From assembly GCA_965601455.1 (NCBI GenBank), contig OZ271831.1:1240001-1304000 (forward strand): DNA of 64,000 nucleotides, given 5' to 3'. A model generated the notes under the pieces. The model made no database searches, was not told the origin of the DNA, and saw only the letters and a list, made by a program, of their open reading frames with translations. Below, in pieces: positions 35,544-43,895 of the stretch; the first letter of the stretch is position 1, and each line of letters starts with the position of its first letter. The translations under genes were made by a program, and so were the position numbers. This DNA is from JANQEU01 sp965601455. GTDB taxonomy: Bacteria; Bacteroidota; Bacteroidia; Cytophagales; Cyclobacteriaceae.

Positions 35544-37811
35544 TCAATCCAGAATTCGCAGTTTTGCGAAGGAAAGAAGCAGTGTTTTTTCACCGGCTTT
35601 TTCAAAATCAACTTTTGCCTTTCGATTAGCTCCTTGCTCATCCATAAGCGTTACCTTACCAAAACCGAATTTAGGGTGTTCGACTCTCATACCTTCGGAA
35701 AGACCTGAAGTATCGCTCGGCTGAAAATCAGGACTTGGCACATGAAAGACTTTGGATACCGGCTTTTTAACTTCTTTCTTCTGGTTGTTTTTGACAAAGT
35801 TTTTAGCAAAGTAGTTGTTAGAAGGAGAGATGATCTCCTTACTTGATACTTTTCTATTGACATGGATATATTTAGGGTCAACATCCTCAAGGAAGCGACT
35901 AGGCTCACAGTTTTTCAATCGACCGAAACGATATCTGTTCAATGCGTAGCTGAAATTCAGTTTACTTTTTGCGCGAGTAATGGCTACGTAAAATAGTCTT
36001 CTTTCCTCTTCCAGGTCGGCCCGGCTACTGAGCATCATTTGTGAGGGGAACAGCTCCTCTTCCAATCCGACAATGTATACGTAGGGGAATTCCAGCCCTT
36101 TAGCCATGTGAATGGTCATCAAGGTTATGGCATCTGAATCTTTCTTATTTCGATCTTCATCAGTCAGTAAGGCCACTTCCTGTAAAAAGGCGCTCAGACT
36201 CTTATCCTCTCTTTCCTGGTCGTCACTGAATTCTTTAATAGCATTTAGTAATTCTTGAACGTTTTCATAGCGATTGACGCCTTCCACCGTTTTGTCATTG
36301 TATAGATCTTTTAGTAGACCACTTCCTTTCGCAATATGTGTGGCAGCATCGTAGGCCTCTTTTTTTTCGACGGTCAGCTGAAAGCTTTTTATAAGAGCTG
36401 CGAAATCACTGACCTGATTTCCCCCTCTGCCACCAATAAATGAATTGGCGTTCTGAAGAACCTCCCAAAGGGTAATATCATGGTCATTGGCGGCAACTAC
36501 AAGCTTTTCAATTGTACCAGGTCCAATCCCACGTTTAGGAAGATTTATAATTCGTCTTAAGGCAGTTTCATCGTCCGGGTTCAGAACAAACCGGATGTAG
36601 CTAATTAGGTCTTTAATCTCCCTTCTCTGGTAAAAGGACACTCCACCAACGACCCTGTATTTTAGGTTCATTCTACGTAGAGCTTCTTCCATCGCCCGTG
36701 ATTGGGAGTTGGTCCTGTAAAGGATGGCAAATTCTTTGTTTGATGCATGTTGCTGCATCTTAGTTTCAAAGATGGATGAAGCCACCAACTTACCTTCTTC
36801 GTTATCAGAAGTTGCCTTGATTAATTCAATCAATTCTCCGTCTGTATTCTCCGTCCAGACATTCTTGTGTAGCTGGGCTTTATTCTTATTGATAACTGAA
36901 TTCGCCGCCTCAACAATGTTCTTAGTTGAACGATAATTCTGTTCCAGCTTAATGATTTTCAGATCTGGATAATCACGTTCGAAATTCAAAATATTCTGGA
37001 TATCCGCTCCTCGAAAGGCATAGATGCTCTGGGCATCGTCTCCTACAACGCAAATATTTTGCCTTACAGCAGCCAGTTTCTTGGCTATCATGTACTGGCT
37101 AAGGTTAGTATCCTGAAACTCATCAATTAGGACATAATGAAACCTTTGCTGGTACTTATTTAAAACATCATCATGTTCTTGAAAAAGGATGTTTGTGTTA
37201 AACAACAAGTCATCGAAGTCCATGGCATTTGCTTTATAGCAACGCTCGGAATAGATCTTGAATATTCGTCCCATTTCTGGGCGCATATTGATGGTATCAT
37301 CTTCCATATAAATAGGATTGTCCTGGTATTCGCGCCAACTGATGAGGCGGTTTTTTGCCCCGGATATCCTGTTATAAACTACGTTGGGTTTATAGAGCTT
37401 GTCATCGAGATTTAATTCTTTGACGATAATTTTGATTAAAGATTTCGAGTCATCGGTATCGTAAATCACAAAGTTACTTGTGTATCCAAGTCGTTCGGCC
37501 TCAGCTCTGAGTATGCGCGCAAACACGGAGTGAAACGTACCCATCCATAAGTTTCTGGCATCTGGTCCCACTACTCCCTCGATCCGATCGCGCATTTCTT
37601 TGGCCGCCTTATTCGTAAATGTCAGGGCCATGATGTTAAACGGATCTACATTGTGCTCTTCTATCAAGTGAGCTATTCGAAAGGTTAAAACCCTTGTCTT
37701 ACCAGAACCAGCCCCTGCAATCAGCATTGTTGGTCCTTCGGTATTAATTACCCCTTCATATTGAGGTGGATTAAGCGATTCTAGATAGGAGTTATTTGTA
37801 GACTCAGCCAT
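35544..37811 (-). CDS. uvrD: UvrD/PcrA superfamily 1 DNA helicase
   Basis: A 755-residue 3'-5' helicase for nucleotide excision and mismatch repair. Walker A is AGAGSGKTRVL (residues 32-42), motif II is LIDEFQDTN (near 230), later motifs are QNYRSTKNIVEAAN and VYIVGLEEELFPS with VAITRAKSKL. The C-terminal RVEHPKFGFGKVTLMDEQG is the Tudor-like domain that in PcrA binds RNA polymerase. Length and motif order are standard. Start ATG 37811. Confidence 0.97.
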   Translation of the reverse strand: MAESTNNSYLESLNPPQYEGVINTEGPTMLIAGAGSGKTRVLTFRIAHLIEEHNVDPFNIMALTFTNKAAKEMRDRIEGVVGPDARNLWMGTFHSVFARILRAEAERLGYTSNFVIYDTDDSKSLIKIIVKELNLDDKLYKPNVVYNRISGAKNRLISWREYQDNPIYMEDDTINMRPEMGRIFKIYSERCYKANAMDFDDLLFNTNILFQEHDDVLNKYQQRFHYVLIDEFQDTNLSQYMIAKKLAAVRQNICVVGDDAQSIYAFRGADIQNILNFERDYPDLKIIKLEQNYRSTKNIVEAANSVINKNKAQLHKNVWTENTDGELIELIKATSDNEEGKLVASSIFETKMQQHASNKEFAILYRTNSQSRAMEEALRRMNLKYRVVGGVSFYQRREIKDLISYIRFVLNPDDETALRRIINLPKRGIGPGTIEKLVVAANDHDITLWEVLQNANSFIGGRGGNQVSDFAALIKSFQLTVEKKEAYDAATHIAKGSGLLKDLYNDKTVEGVNRYENVQELLNAIKEFSDDQEREDKSLSAFLQEVALLTDEDRNKKDSDAITLMTIHMAKGLEFPYVYIVGLEEELFPSQMMLSSRADLEEERRLFYVAITRAKSKLNFSYALNRYRFGRLKNCEPSRFLEDVDPKYIHVNRKVSSKEIISPSNNYFAKNFVKNNQKKEVKKPVSKVFHVPSPDFQPSDTSGLSEGMRVEHPKFGFGKVTLMDEQGANRKAKVDFEKAGEKTLLLSFAKLRILD

Positions 37812-37815
37812 TCGA

Positions 37816-37844
37816 CAAAACTAGTTTTGATCGATACAATTCAA
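37816..37844 (-). promoter_or_regulatory. Candidate uvrD promoter with TTG and TAnnTTTG elements
   Basis: On the minus strand TTG (37844-37842), an 18-base spacer, then TAGTTTTG (37823-37816) matches the Bacteroidota promoter layout. The -7 box ends only 4 bases before the uvrD ATG, so the transcript would be nearly leaderless if this is the real promoter. Confidence 0.45.
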
Positions 37845-37895
37845 GTGATAGTATATGAAGTATTTTTGGATGTATGCCCTATAAAAACAAAATCA

Positions 37896-37934
37896 ACTCA
37901 AAAAAAACCCGAACCTAAGGGAACTTTTTTGAGT
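37896..37934. repeat. Strong inverted repeat upstream of uvrD and the small membrane protein
   Basis: ACTCAAAAAA pairs perfectly with TTTTTTGAGT over 10 bp, with an inner CCC/GGG pair and a loop. It lies in the divergent region between uvrD and the gene at 37992. It could be a leader hairpin of the plus-strand gene or an insulator between the two units. Confidence 0.5.
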
Positions 37935-37991
37935 ATTGATAATAATGGGGACATTAAAGCCCGTTCAAATAGTTATTATTGTAAAACCTTT

Positions 37992-38318
37992 ATGAAGTTA
38001 GCCGTAGTCAGATATCAGGGAACCGTACGCGTCATTGGATTATTTATCCTTGGTGTACTTATGACAGATATCTATCTTATGGATCTCCTTGCTGCCCGTA
38101 ATCAGGCTGAAATTATCCTCTTAATGCAGTTCGAAGATTTTGAAACGGAGGAGGAGAAGAATGAGACTGAAGAGAACGAAAAGGAAGAATTTCAATTTGA
38201 TAACGAAGGAATTAGAACTGAAACGCAATCGACCCTACTAAGCGAAGGTTATAATCTATTGATGATTAGGTCTTATTGTCACTACCTTGAAATAGTGACC
38301 CCACCTCCCGAATCCTAG
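37992..38318 (+). CDS. Small single-helix membrane protein of unknown function
   Basis: A 108-residue protein with one transmembrane segment (VIGLFILGVLMTDIYLMDLLA, residues 13-33), then an acidic stretch (residues 46-65, mostly Glu) and a C-terminal part without known motif. ATG 37992 is chosen; the upstream frame to 37827 crosses the inverted repeat and is unlikely to be translated. It is 121 bases upstream of a SulP transporter on the same strand. Function unknown. Confidence 0.5.
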   Translation: MKLAVVRYQGTVRVIGLFILGVLMTDIYLMDLLAARNQAEIILLMQFEDFETEEEKNETEENEKEEFQFDNEGIRTETQSTLLSEGYNLLMIRSYCHYLEIVTPPPES

Positions 38319-38439
38319 TTTCCTAGTTACTATCAACCAGCCGTTGATTCTCATATAGTCGTTGAACCTTTAACCCGAGGTCTCGAAATTAGGGAGTTGA
38401 TGAATCAAACCAATATTATCAAACGAAACTGAATCAGTA

Positions 38440-40107
38440 ATGACTCAAGCAAAATTTTCACCTTTTAAAAATTTCAAGGATGACATTCCAGCAAGTATAG
38501 TTGTCTTTCTTGTTGCAATGCCCCTTTGCTTGGGGATTGCTCTTGCATCCGGTGCTCCGCTGTTTTCCGGAATAATTGCCGGAATGGTTGGAGGCATCGT
38601 GATCCCTCTTTTTAGTAAATCTTCCTTGGGAGTCAGTGGTCCGGCTGCCGGATTAGCTGTTATTGTCCTTGCCGCAATCCAGGACCTGGGGGCCTATGAC
38701 ACTTTCTTATTGGCTGTTGTATTAGCTGGTGTAATTCAGTTAGTATTCGGGCTTTTTCGAGCAGGTATTATTGCATACTATTTTCCCAGCTCTGTAATCA
38801 AGGGTATGTTATCCGGAATTGGGATAATCATTGTTCTCAAACAAATTCCTCACGCATTTGGATTCGATGCCGATCCCGAAGGTGATTGGGCATTTTTTCA
38901 ATACGACGGGCGAAATACATTTTCAGAATTGGTCTACATGCTTGATTTCATTAGTCCAGGTGCCACAATTGTAGCTGCGATCTCCTTCCTTATTTTATTG
39001 CTGTGGGAGCGGCCATTTATGAAGAAAAATAAGATTTTCCATTGGATTCAAGGGCCTTTAGTTGCGGTTACTGCCGGAATCCTTTTGAATTTGGCTTTTC
39101 AAGGTTCAGAAAGCCTTCGAATTTCCAAGGAGCACCTGGTAAATATTCCCGTAAGTGATTCCATCACTGGGTTCTTTGGGCAGTTTGCATTTCCAAATTT
39201 CTCTCAGATCACTAATCCTGAAGTCTGGATAATTGCTTTGACTATTGCCGTTGTCGCGAGTTTGGAAACCTTATTGTGTGTGGAAGCCACAGATAAGCTT
39301 GATCCTTACAAAAGAATAACACCAACCAATGCTGAGTTGAGGGCACAGGGAATTGCCAATTTCGTCTCAGGTTTAATTGGAGGATTGCCAATTACTCAGG
39401 TGATTGTCCGTTCTTCCGCAAACATCCAGTCCGGTGGTAAAACCAAGGCCTCTGCATTCTTTCATGGAATTTTGCTGTTGGTTTGTGTTATATCCATTCC
39501 GGTGGTGATTAATATGATCCCACTAGCTAGTTTAGCGGCTATACTATTTGTAGTTGGCTATAAGCTGGCAAAACCTGCATTATTTAAAGAAATGTGGGCC
39601 AAGGGCAGAGTTCAGTTTGTTCCTTTCATTATTACAATTCTTGGAATAGTGTTCACTGATCTTTTGGTTGGGATCACACTGGGATTGGTAATCGGTATTT
39701 TCTACATACTCTATGAGAATTACAAAACACCCTATCATTTTGATCCATCAGAATATATTGAAGATGGTGTCATTCACTTCCGTCTATCGGAGAATGTAAC
39801 TTTCCTAAACAAAGCGAAGATTATCAACACACTACGGAAAATCCCGGAGAACACACGGGTTATTTTAGATGGAAGTCGCACAAGGTCAATAGACCCGGAT
39901 GTTTTGGAGCACATCCATGATTACGAGGAGAATGCGAAACTAAATGGTATCGAACTGGAGCTTCGTAATATTGCGGATGGGAATCATCAGGATAACCCGA
40001 AACGGGAATTCAACGAATTCATTCAGCTATCTATCTCTGATGAAATGAAAGCAAAAAGACAAGCTGCTCAAGATAAGAAAGGGGATAAGGATCTTGTAAA
40101 TTCATAA
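38440..40107 (+). CDS. SulP family anion transporter with STAS-like domain
   Basis: A 555-residue SLC26/SulP membrane protein. The N-terminal part DIPASIVVFLVAMPLCLGIALASGAPLFSGI (residues 12-42) and SGPAAGLAVI (near 68) are typical, followed by 10-12 membrane helices and a C-terminal STAS-like domain (about 440-530: IHFRLSENVTFLNKAKI, RVILDGSRTRSIDPDVLE). It may take up sulfate or bicarbonate. No carbonic anhydrase fusion or neighbour is present to point to bicarbonate. Start ATG 38440. Confidence 0.93.
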   Translation: MTQAKFSPFKNFKDDIPASIVVFLVAMPLCLGIALASGAPLFSGIIAGMVGGIVIPLFSKSSLGVSGPAAGLAVIVLAAIQDLGAYDTFLLAVVLAGVIQLVFGLFRAGIIAYYFPSSVIKGMLSGIGIIIVLKQIPHAFGFDADPEGDWAFFQYDGRNTFSELVYMLDFISPGATIVAAISFLILLLWERPFMKKNKIFHWIQGPLVAVTAGILLNLAFQGSESLRISKEHLVNIPVSDSITGFFGQFAFPNFSQITNPEVWIIALTIAVVASLETLLCVEATDKLDPYKRITPTNAELRAQGIANFVSGLIGGLPITQVIVRSSANIQSGGKTKASAFFHGILLLVCVISIPVVINMIPLASLAAILFVVGYKLAKPALFKEMWAKGRVQFVPFIITILGIVFTDLLVGITLGLVIGIFYILYENYKTPYHFDPSEYIEDGVIHFRLSENVTFLNKAKIINTLRKIPENTRVILDGSRTRSIDPDVLEHIHDYEENAKLNGIELELRNIADGNHQDNPKREFNEFIQLSISDEMKAKRQAAQDKKGDKDLVNS

Positions 40108-40161
40108 CCTGTTTTACAGGTGCTGTGAAATCATTTTTTAGGAAATGACGTTGGAGGTCTT

Positions 40162-40881
40162 ATGAGGGTATTGTCCTGCATCATTTTCTTGCTTTTTCTG
40201 AATGTAGCGTCTGCTCAATATTACTTTCTAGGGACCGCTGGTAATATGGCTAATGGCTGTATAAGATTAACCCCAGATTTACCCTACGCAGAAGGTATTG
40301 CTTACAACACAACAAAGCTTGACCTTACCAACTATTTTGAGATACAGTTCGATTTGTATCTTGGAGATAAAGAGGAAGGTGCAGATGGTATCACCTTTGT
40401 CATTCACAATGACGTAAGAGGTTTTGATGCATACGGCCAATGGGGAGAATGCATGGGATACGGGAGATTCAATCCCTACCAGCCAGGAAACTCGATAGAC
40501 CCATCAGTTGCGATTGAATTTGATACTTATCAAAATCCATTTCAAAACGATCCAAGCTGCGATCATATCGCTTACCTGGAAAATGGAGTAAGCCAACACG
40601 AAGTATTCTGGAATGATGATAATGACAACTTCGATATCGAAGACAATCGAATGCATGATTTTCGATTTAGATGGGATCCTGCAGATAATGCAATCACCGT
40701 ATTTCTTGACGGTGCTATTGTATACGAAGGGGAAAGAGATCTATTGAATGACATATTTGATGGAGAAAGAGAAGTGATTTGGGGTTTTACGGCTTCAACA
40801 GGGAGAGCGCACAACCTTCAGTATTTTTGTTTAAGGAGGTTGGTTCAGTTACCCACATCCATCAACCACCGTAAAGGTTAA
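40162..40881 (+). CDS. Exported L-type lectin domain protein
   Basis: A 239-residue secreted protein. The signal peptide (IIFLLFLNVASAQYY) is followed by a legume/L-type lectin-like fold: FEIQFDLYLGDKEEGADGITFVIHND (near residues 58-83) and SVAIEFDTYQNPFQNDPSCDHIAYL (near 115-139), the usual DxxN metal-carbohydrate region. Bacteroidota relatives are often fused to gliding or sorting domains; this one ends soon after the lectin fold without a recognisable T9SS sorting domain. Start ATG 40162, 54 bases after the SulP gene. Confidence 0.82.
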   Translation: MRVLSCIIFLLFLNVASAQYYFLGTAGNMANGCIRLTPDLPYAEGIAYNTTKLDLTNYFEIQFDLYLGDKEEGADGITFVIHNDVRGFDAYGQWGECMGYGRFNPYQPGNSIDPSVAIEFDTYQNPFQNDPSCDHIAYLENGVSQHEVFWNDDNDNFDIEDNRMHDFRFRWDPADNAITVFLDGAIVYEGERDLLNDIFDGEREVIWGFTASTGRAHNLQYFCLRRLVQLPTSINHRKG

Positions 40882-40937
40882 GTTTGCTCTTTCAGATATA
40901 GTCAGAAAATCGGGTTATCCTATTAATATTGTACCTC

Positions 40938-41774
40938 GTGGAGAAGGAAATTTTTTTTCATGTTGGTTTAGGAAAGGTAGCATCGACCTACCTACAGCAG
41001 GAAGTATTTCCTAAGCTGAAAGGCATCCATTATTTACACACCAGCAAATACAAAAGGTCTAAGAATATCCTCCCAAAACTTGATTCTCCGAAAGTACTGG
41101 TATCCAGGGAGTTCGATCGCCAATTTGAGAAGGAGGTGAGGTGGTTTACAAAAACCTATCCGGAAGCCAGGATTATTATACTATTTCGGAAACATGATAG
41201 TTGGATCGCCTCTCAATATCGGCGTCACGTTAAAAACGGTTTCCAGGGATCTTTTCAATCGTTTTTCGATAGCATTGGTGATACCGGATTTTGGAAGAAA
41301 AAAGACCTTCTATTCTACCCAAAACTGCGGATTATTGAGGAATGTTGCCAGCACAAGCCTTTAGTGCTTTTTCATGATCAATTGAAATCTGATCCATGGG
41401 AGTTCATTTCCCAGATTGCTCACTACACAGGTGCTAGTTTCGACAAAAATGAGATTTCCCTTGATGCTGTGCATAAATCATATTCTGAGAAGCAACTTAA
41501 GGCCGTACAGTCGTTTTGTAGAAGGTTTTTGAATAAGCCACCTAAAAGCTATCAGAATAAAATTAAACACTGGTTGTTTTATCGACCATGGTGGGCGTTT
41601 TTCCATTTGATTATGTATGCAGCACTTTTATTTCCAGATAATTGGGTAAGTCAAACGCCACTGGTCTCTGAGGAGGAACGTCAGCGCATTAAGAATGAAT
41701 TTCAGGAAGACTGGGACAAGATATCAGAGTACGCTAGAGAAAATAATCCTCTTCGTGAGCAATTAATTCAATAA
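40938..41774 (+). CDS. Sulfotransferase-like protein
   Basis: A protein of about 278 residues resembling PAPS-dependent sulfotransferases. The 5'-phosphosulfate loop is IFFHVGLGKVASTYLQQEVF near residue 4, and the 3'-phosphate site is ARIIILFRKHDSWIASQYRRHV near 78. GTG 40938 is preferred; a TTG at 40929 is also in frame. A hydrophobic segment near 215-235 (FFHLIMYAALLFP) may associate with the membrane. The acceptor is probably a surface glycan, by analogy. Confidence 0.8.
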   Translation: MEKEIFFHVGLGKVASTYLQQEVFPKLKGIHYLHTSKYKRSKNILPKLDSPKVLVSREFDRQFEKEVRWFTKTYPEARIIILFRKHDSWIASQYRRHVKNGFQGSFQSFFDSIGDTGFWKKKDLLFYPKLRIIEECCQHKPLVLFHDQLKSDPWEFISQIAHYTGASFDKNEISLDAVHKSYSEKQLKAVQSFCRRFLNKPPKSYQNKIKHWLFYRPWWAFFHLIMYAALLFPDNWVSQTPLVSEEERQRIKNEFQEDWDKISEYARENNPLREQLIQ

Positions 41775-41847
41775 AAAGTCAACTATCGGGTTACGATTTA
41801 GGTCGATTCCTTATCAATCCTATGTAGAGAAATCCCAATAGCTATTC

Positions 41848-42399
41848 CTAAGGGCTGGGACTCTGCTTTTGAAGCTCCCGCAGGATATCAGCGGGAGTTT
41901 TTTTGATTATTAAAGACTCTCTCATCTCTGATTGGAGGAATCCTTCCTCTACCATTTGATCTAAAAAAGCAATAAGCGGATTGAAATAGTCATTTGTGTT
42001 GATCAGAGCCACTGGTTTATTGTGATATCCTAGTTGAAGCCATGTGAATATCTCAATAAACTCATCTAACGTCCCGATTCCACCCGGTATGGCGATAAAT
42101 CCATCTGACAAATCGGCCATCCTTGCTTTTCGTTGATGCATGCTATCAACAATTTCAAGTGATGTAAGACCTGAGTGCCCTACCTCCCAGTCAAAGATCT
42201 TCCGTGGTATTACCCCAAATACTTCGCCATTTCCAGCCAGCATGGTGTCGGCCAAAACACCCATCAAACCGATTGATCCTCCGCCATAAACCAACGAGAT
42301 GTCGTTTTGGAGGAATTCCTTGGCTAACTCAACAGCATTCGCTTCATACACGGGATTATGTCCTTTCGCGCTTCCGCAGAATACTGCAATTCTTTTCAT
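41848..42399 (-). CDS. LOG-family (TIGR00730) Rossmann-fold protein
   Basis: A 183-residue member of the LOG family, named for cytokinin riboside monophosphate phosphoribohydrolase. The motif PGGIGTLDEFIEI (near 104-116) matches the catalytic PGGxGTxxE, with GGGSIGLMG (near 40) and an N-terminal FCGSAKG. In bacteria these hydrolyse nucleoside monophosphates to base and ribose phosphate. Start ATG 42399, 16 bases after the M24 peptidase gene on the same strand. Confidence 0.93.
   Translation of the reverse strand: MKRIAVFCGSAKGHNPVYEANAVELAKEFLQNDISLVYGGGSIGLMGVLADTMLAGNGEVFGVIPRKIFDWEVGHSGLTSLEIVDSMHQRKARMADLSDGFIAIPGGIGTLDEFIEIFTWLQLGYHNKPVALINTNDYFNPLIAFLDQMVEEGFLQSEMRESLIIKKTPADILRELQKQSPSP
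41875..41905 (+). terminator. Terminator-like hairpin for the sulfotransferase gene, inside the opposing gene
   Basis: CTCCCGC/GCGGGAG (7 bp, nine-base loop) is followed on the plus strand by seven T residues. It lies within the last codons of the convergent LOG gene, about 100 bases after the sulfotransferase stop, so it would have to serve both as coding sequence and as terminator. Confidence 0.5.
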
Positions 42400-42415
42400 T
42401 TCGATCCTTAAAAGG

Positions 42416-43768
42416 TTATTTATTAGGATGTAACGTACGAGGGATAGTCATAATCTCCACTTGTCTGCCATCAATGTATCGAACTGTTTCACCGTCAAAA
42501 TAGGCCTCTTCTTCCAACATAATGCGGATCTCTTTTTCCCATTCCTCAATGTAAATCGCGTTGTTGAGTTCGATAGAGTAGGCTGTGTTAGGATACAATG
42601 GATAATCACCTTTCCCTGGTACTCCTCCCTGTTGATCCCATAGACCAATGGTCGGACCAGCTCCATGTCCGTGGTAGCCAATAGGGTGAGTGTAAATTGT
42701 GGCTTTTAGGTTTTCTTTTTTACACCCTTCCAATGTGGCTGAAAGGATCTCATTTCCTGTCCTATCTGTTTTGAAGTTGTCTGTCAGAATATCCTGAACC
42801 CTGTTTCCTTTCGCAAATGCGTCAACCAGGTATTTCGGAGGACTCGTTTCTCCTGGTTTCAAAATGTACGCATGCTGTTGAGTATCGGTGTTGAGGCGTA
42901 GGTAGGTAATTCCTAAATCGACATGCAATAGATCTCCGGGCAAAATGAGCTCAACTTCAGGCCTGGAAGAGAAAGATCTTAGATGCTCAGTTGACTCAGG
43001 GTTCTTTCTTTGAATAGATACAGTCGGATGAAACCAGGCAGTAAAACCCATTTCCCTAATTCGTTCACGATACCACCAAACCACATCATTTGTTGTTGTT
43101 ATTCCAGGTTGTATTACTTTCTCCGAGAATCCTTCTGCAATAATTTGATGAGCGATTCGAACGATATTCTGATATACGATCATTTCGCTTTCTGTACGAG
43201 TTTCTAACCAACCAATAGCCAAATTTTCAGCTGATTGAAGTCTTTTAGTGTACTTATCCGAAAGGTATTTCGTCAACAGGTCATAATGAGTTGAGGATAA
43301 TCCATCTGCATGACCAAAATTATCAGACTTATTGATACCAATTACCTTGGGATCCTTTTCTTCAATTAGTTCCGCCAAAGCTTTCCATTGGTCAGGCTGT
43401 TCTTCCTTATTCCAATTTTTCTTGAATAGGGTACCCACATCGTACCTGGCCATAGCATAAAGTTCAAGGTCACTACCATTTCCGGGATCATATATTACCA
43501 ACATAGTTGTTCTCCTTGCAGACTGCCAGGTTGATGGTAACATCGTTCTAATTACGGGATCTTCATTGTATTCCCGGGCAATAATGAGCCACATGTCGAT
43601 CCCTGTTCTGGACATTAATTCGGGAAGAACGGACTTTGCTCTCTCTTCTAACCATTGGTCGGTTACTATTGCACGTTCCTTCATTCCAAGAACTTTAGGA
43701 AAGTAGGGATTTTGAGCGGTTACCGTCAGGGACAGCACTAGTAGAAGGAAAGCCAACGATCTTTTCAT
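42416..43768 (-). CDS. Exported M24-family metallopeptidase
   Basis: A 450-residue protein with a signal peptide (LAFLLLVLSLTVTAQNP) and a creatinase/aminopeptidase P fold. Dinuclear metal ligands are visible in order: Asp in LLHVDLGITYLRLNTD (two Asp), His in HPIGYHGHGAGPTIG, Glu in YSIELNNA and Glu in IMLEEEAYFDG. The ATG at 43768 is chosen at the signal peptide; the extension to 43825 is not needed. It probably trims proline-containing peptides in the periplasm. Confidence 0.9.
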   Translation of the reverse strand: MKRSLAFLLLVLSLTVTAQNPYFPKVLGMKERAIVTDQWLEERAKSVLPELMSRTGIDMWLIIAREYNEDPVIRTMLPSTWQSARRTTMLVIYDPGNGSDLELYAMARYDVGTLFKKNWNKEEQPDQWKALAELIEEKDPKVIGINKSDNFGHADGLSSTHYDLLTKYLSDKYTKRLQSAENLAIGWLETRTESEMIVYQNIVRIAHQIIAEGFSEKVIQPGITTTNDVVWWYRERIREMGFTAWFHPTVSIQRKNPESTEHLRSFSSRPEVELILPGDLLHVDLGITYLRLNTDTQQHAYILKPGETSPPKYLVDAFAKGNRVQDILTDNFKTDRTGNEILSATLEGCKKENLKATIYTHPIGYHGHGAGPTIGLWDQQGGVPGKGDYPLYPNTAYSIELNNAIYIEEWEKEIRIMLEEEAYFDGETVRYIDGRQVEIMTIPRTLHPNK

Positions 43769-43895
43769 ATTGGTTCGGTTTTTGGTATTTGTCGGAAAAC
43801 TAAACGGTTGTACTGGCATGTGCAAAAAGAATTATGTATTTGGTATCACTGGAAATCCTTCAATAAAATTTTAATTTGCTGTAGACATTCCGCCT

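Noticed and set aside
38277..38298. GTCACTA/TAGTGAC hairpin near the end of the small membrane protein gene
   Set aside because: It lies in coding sequence and is not followed by T residues; probably chance.
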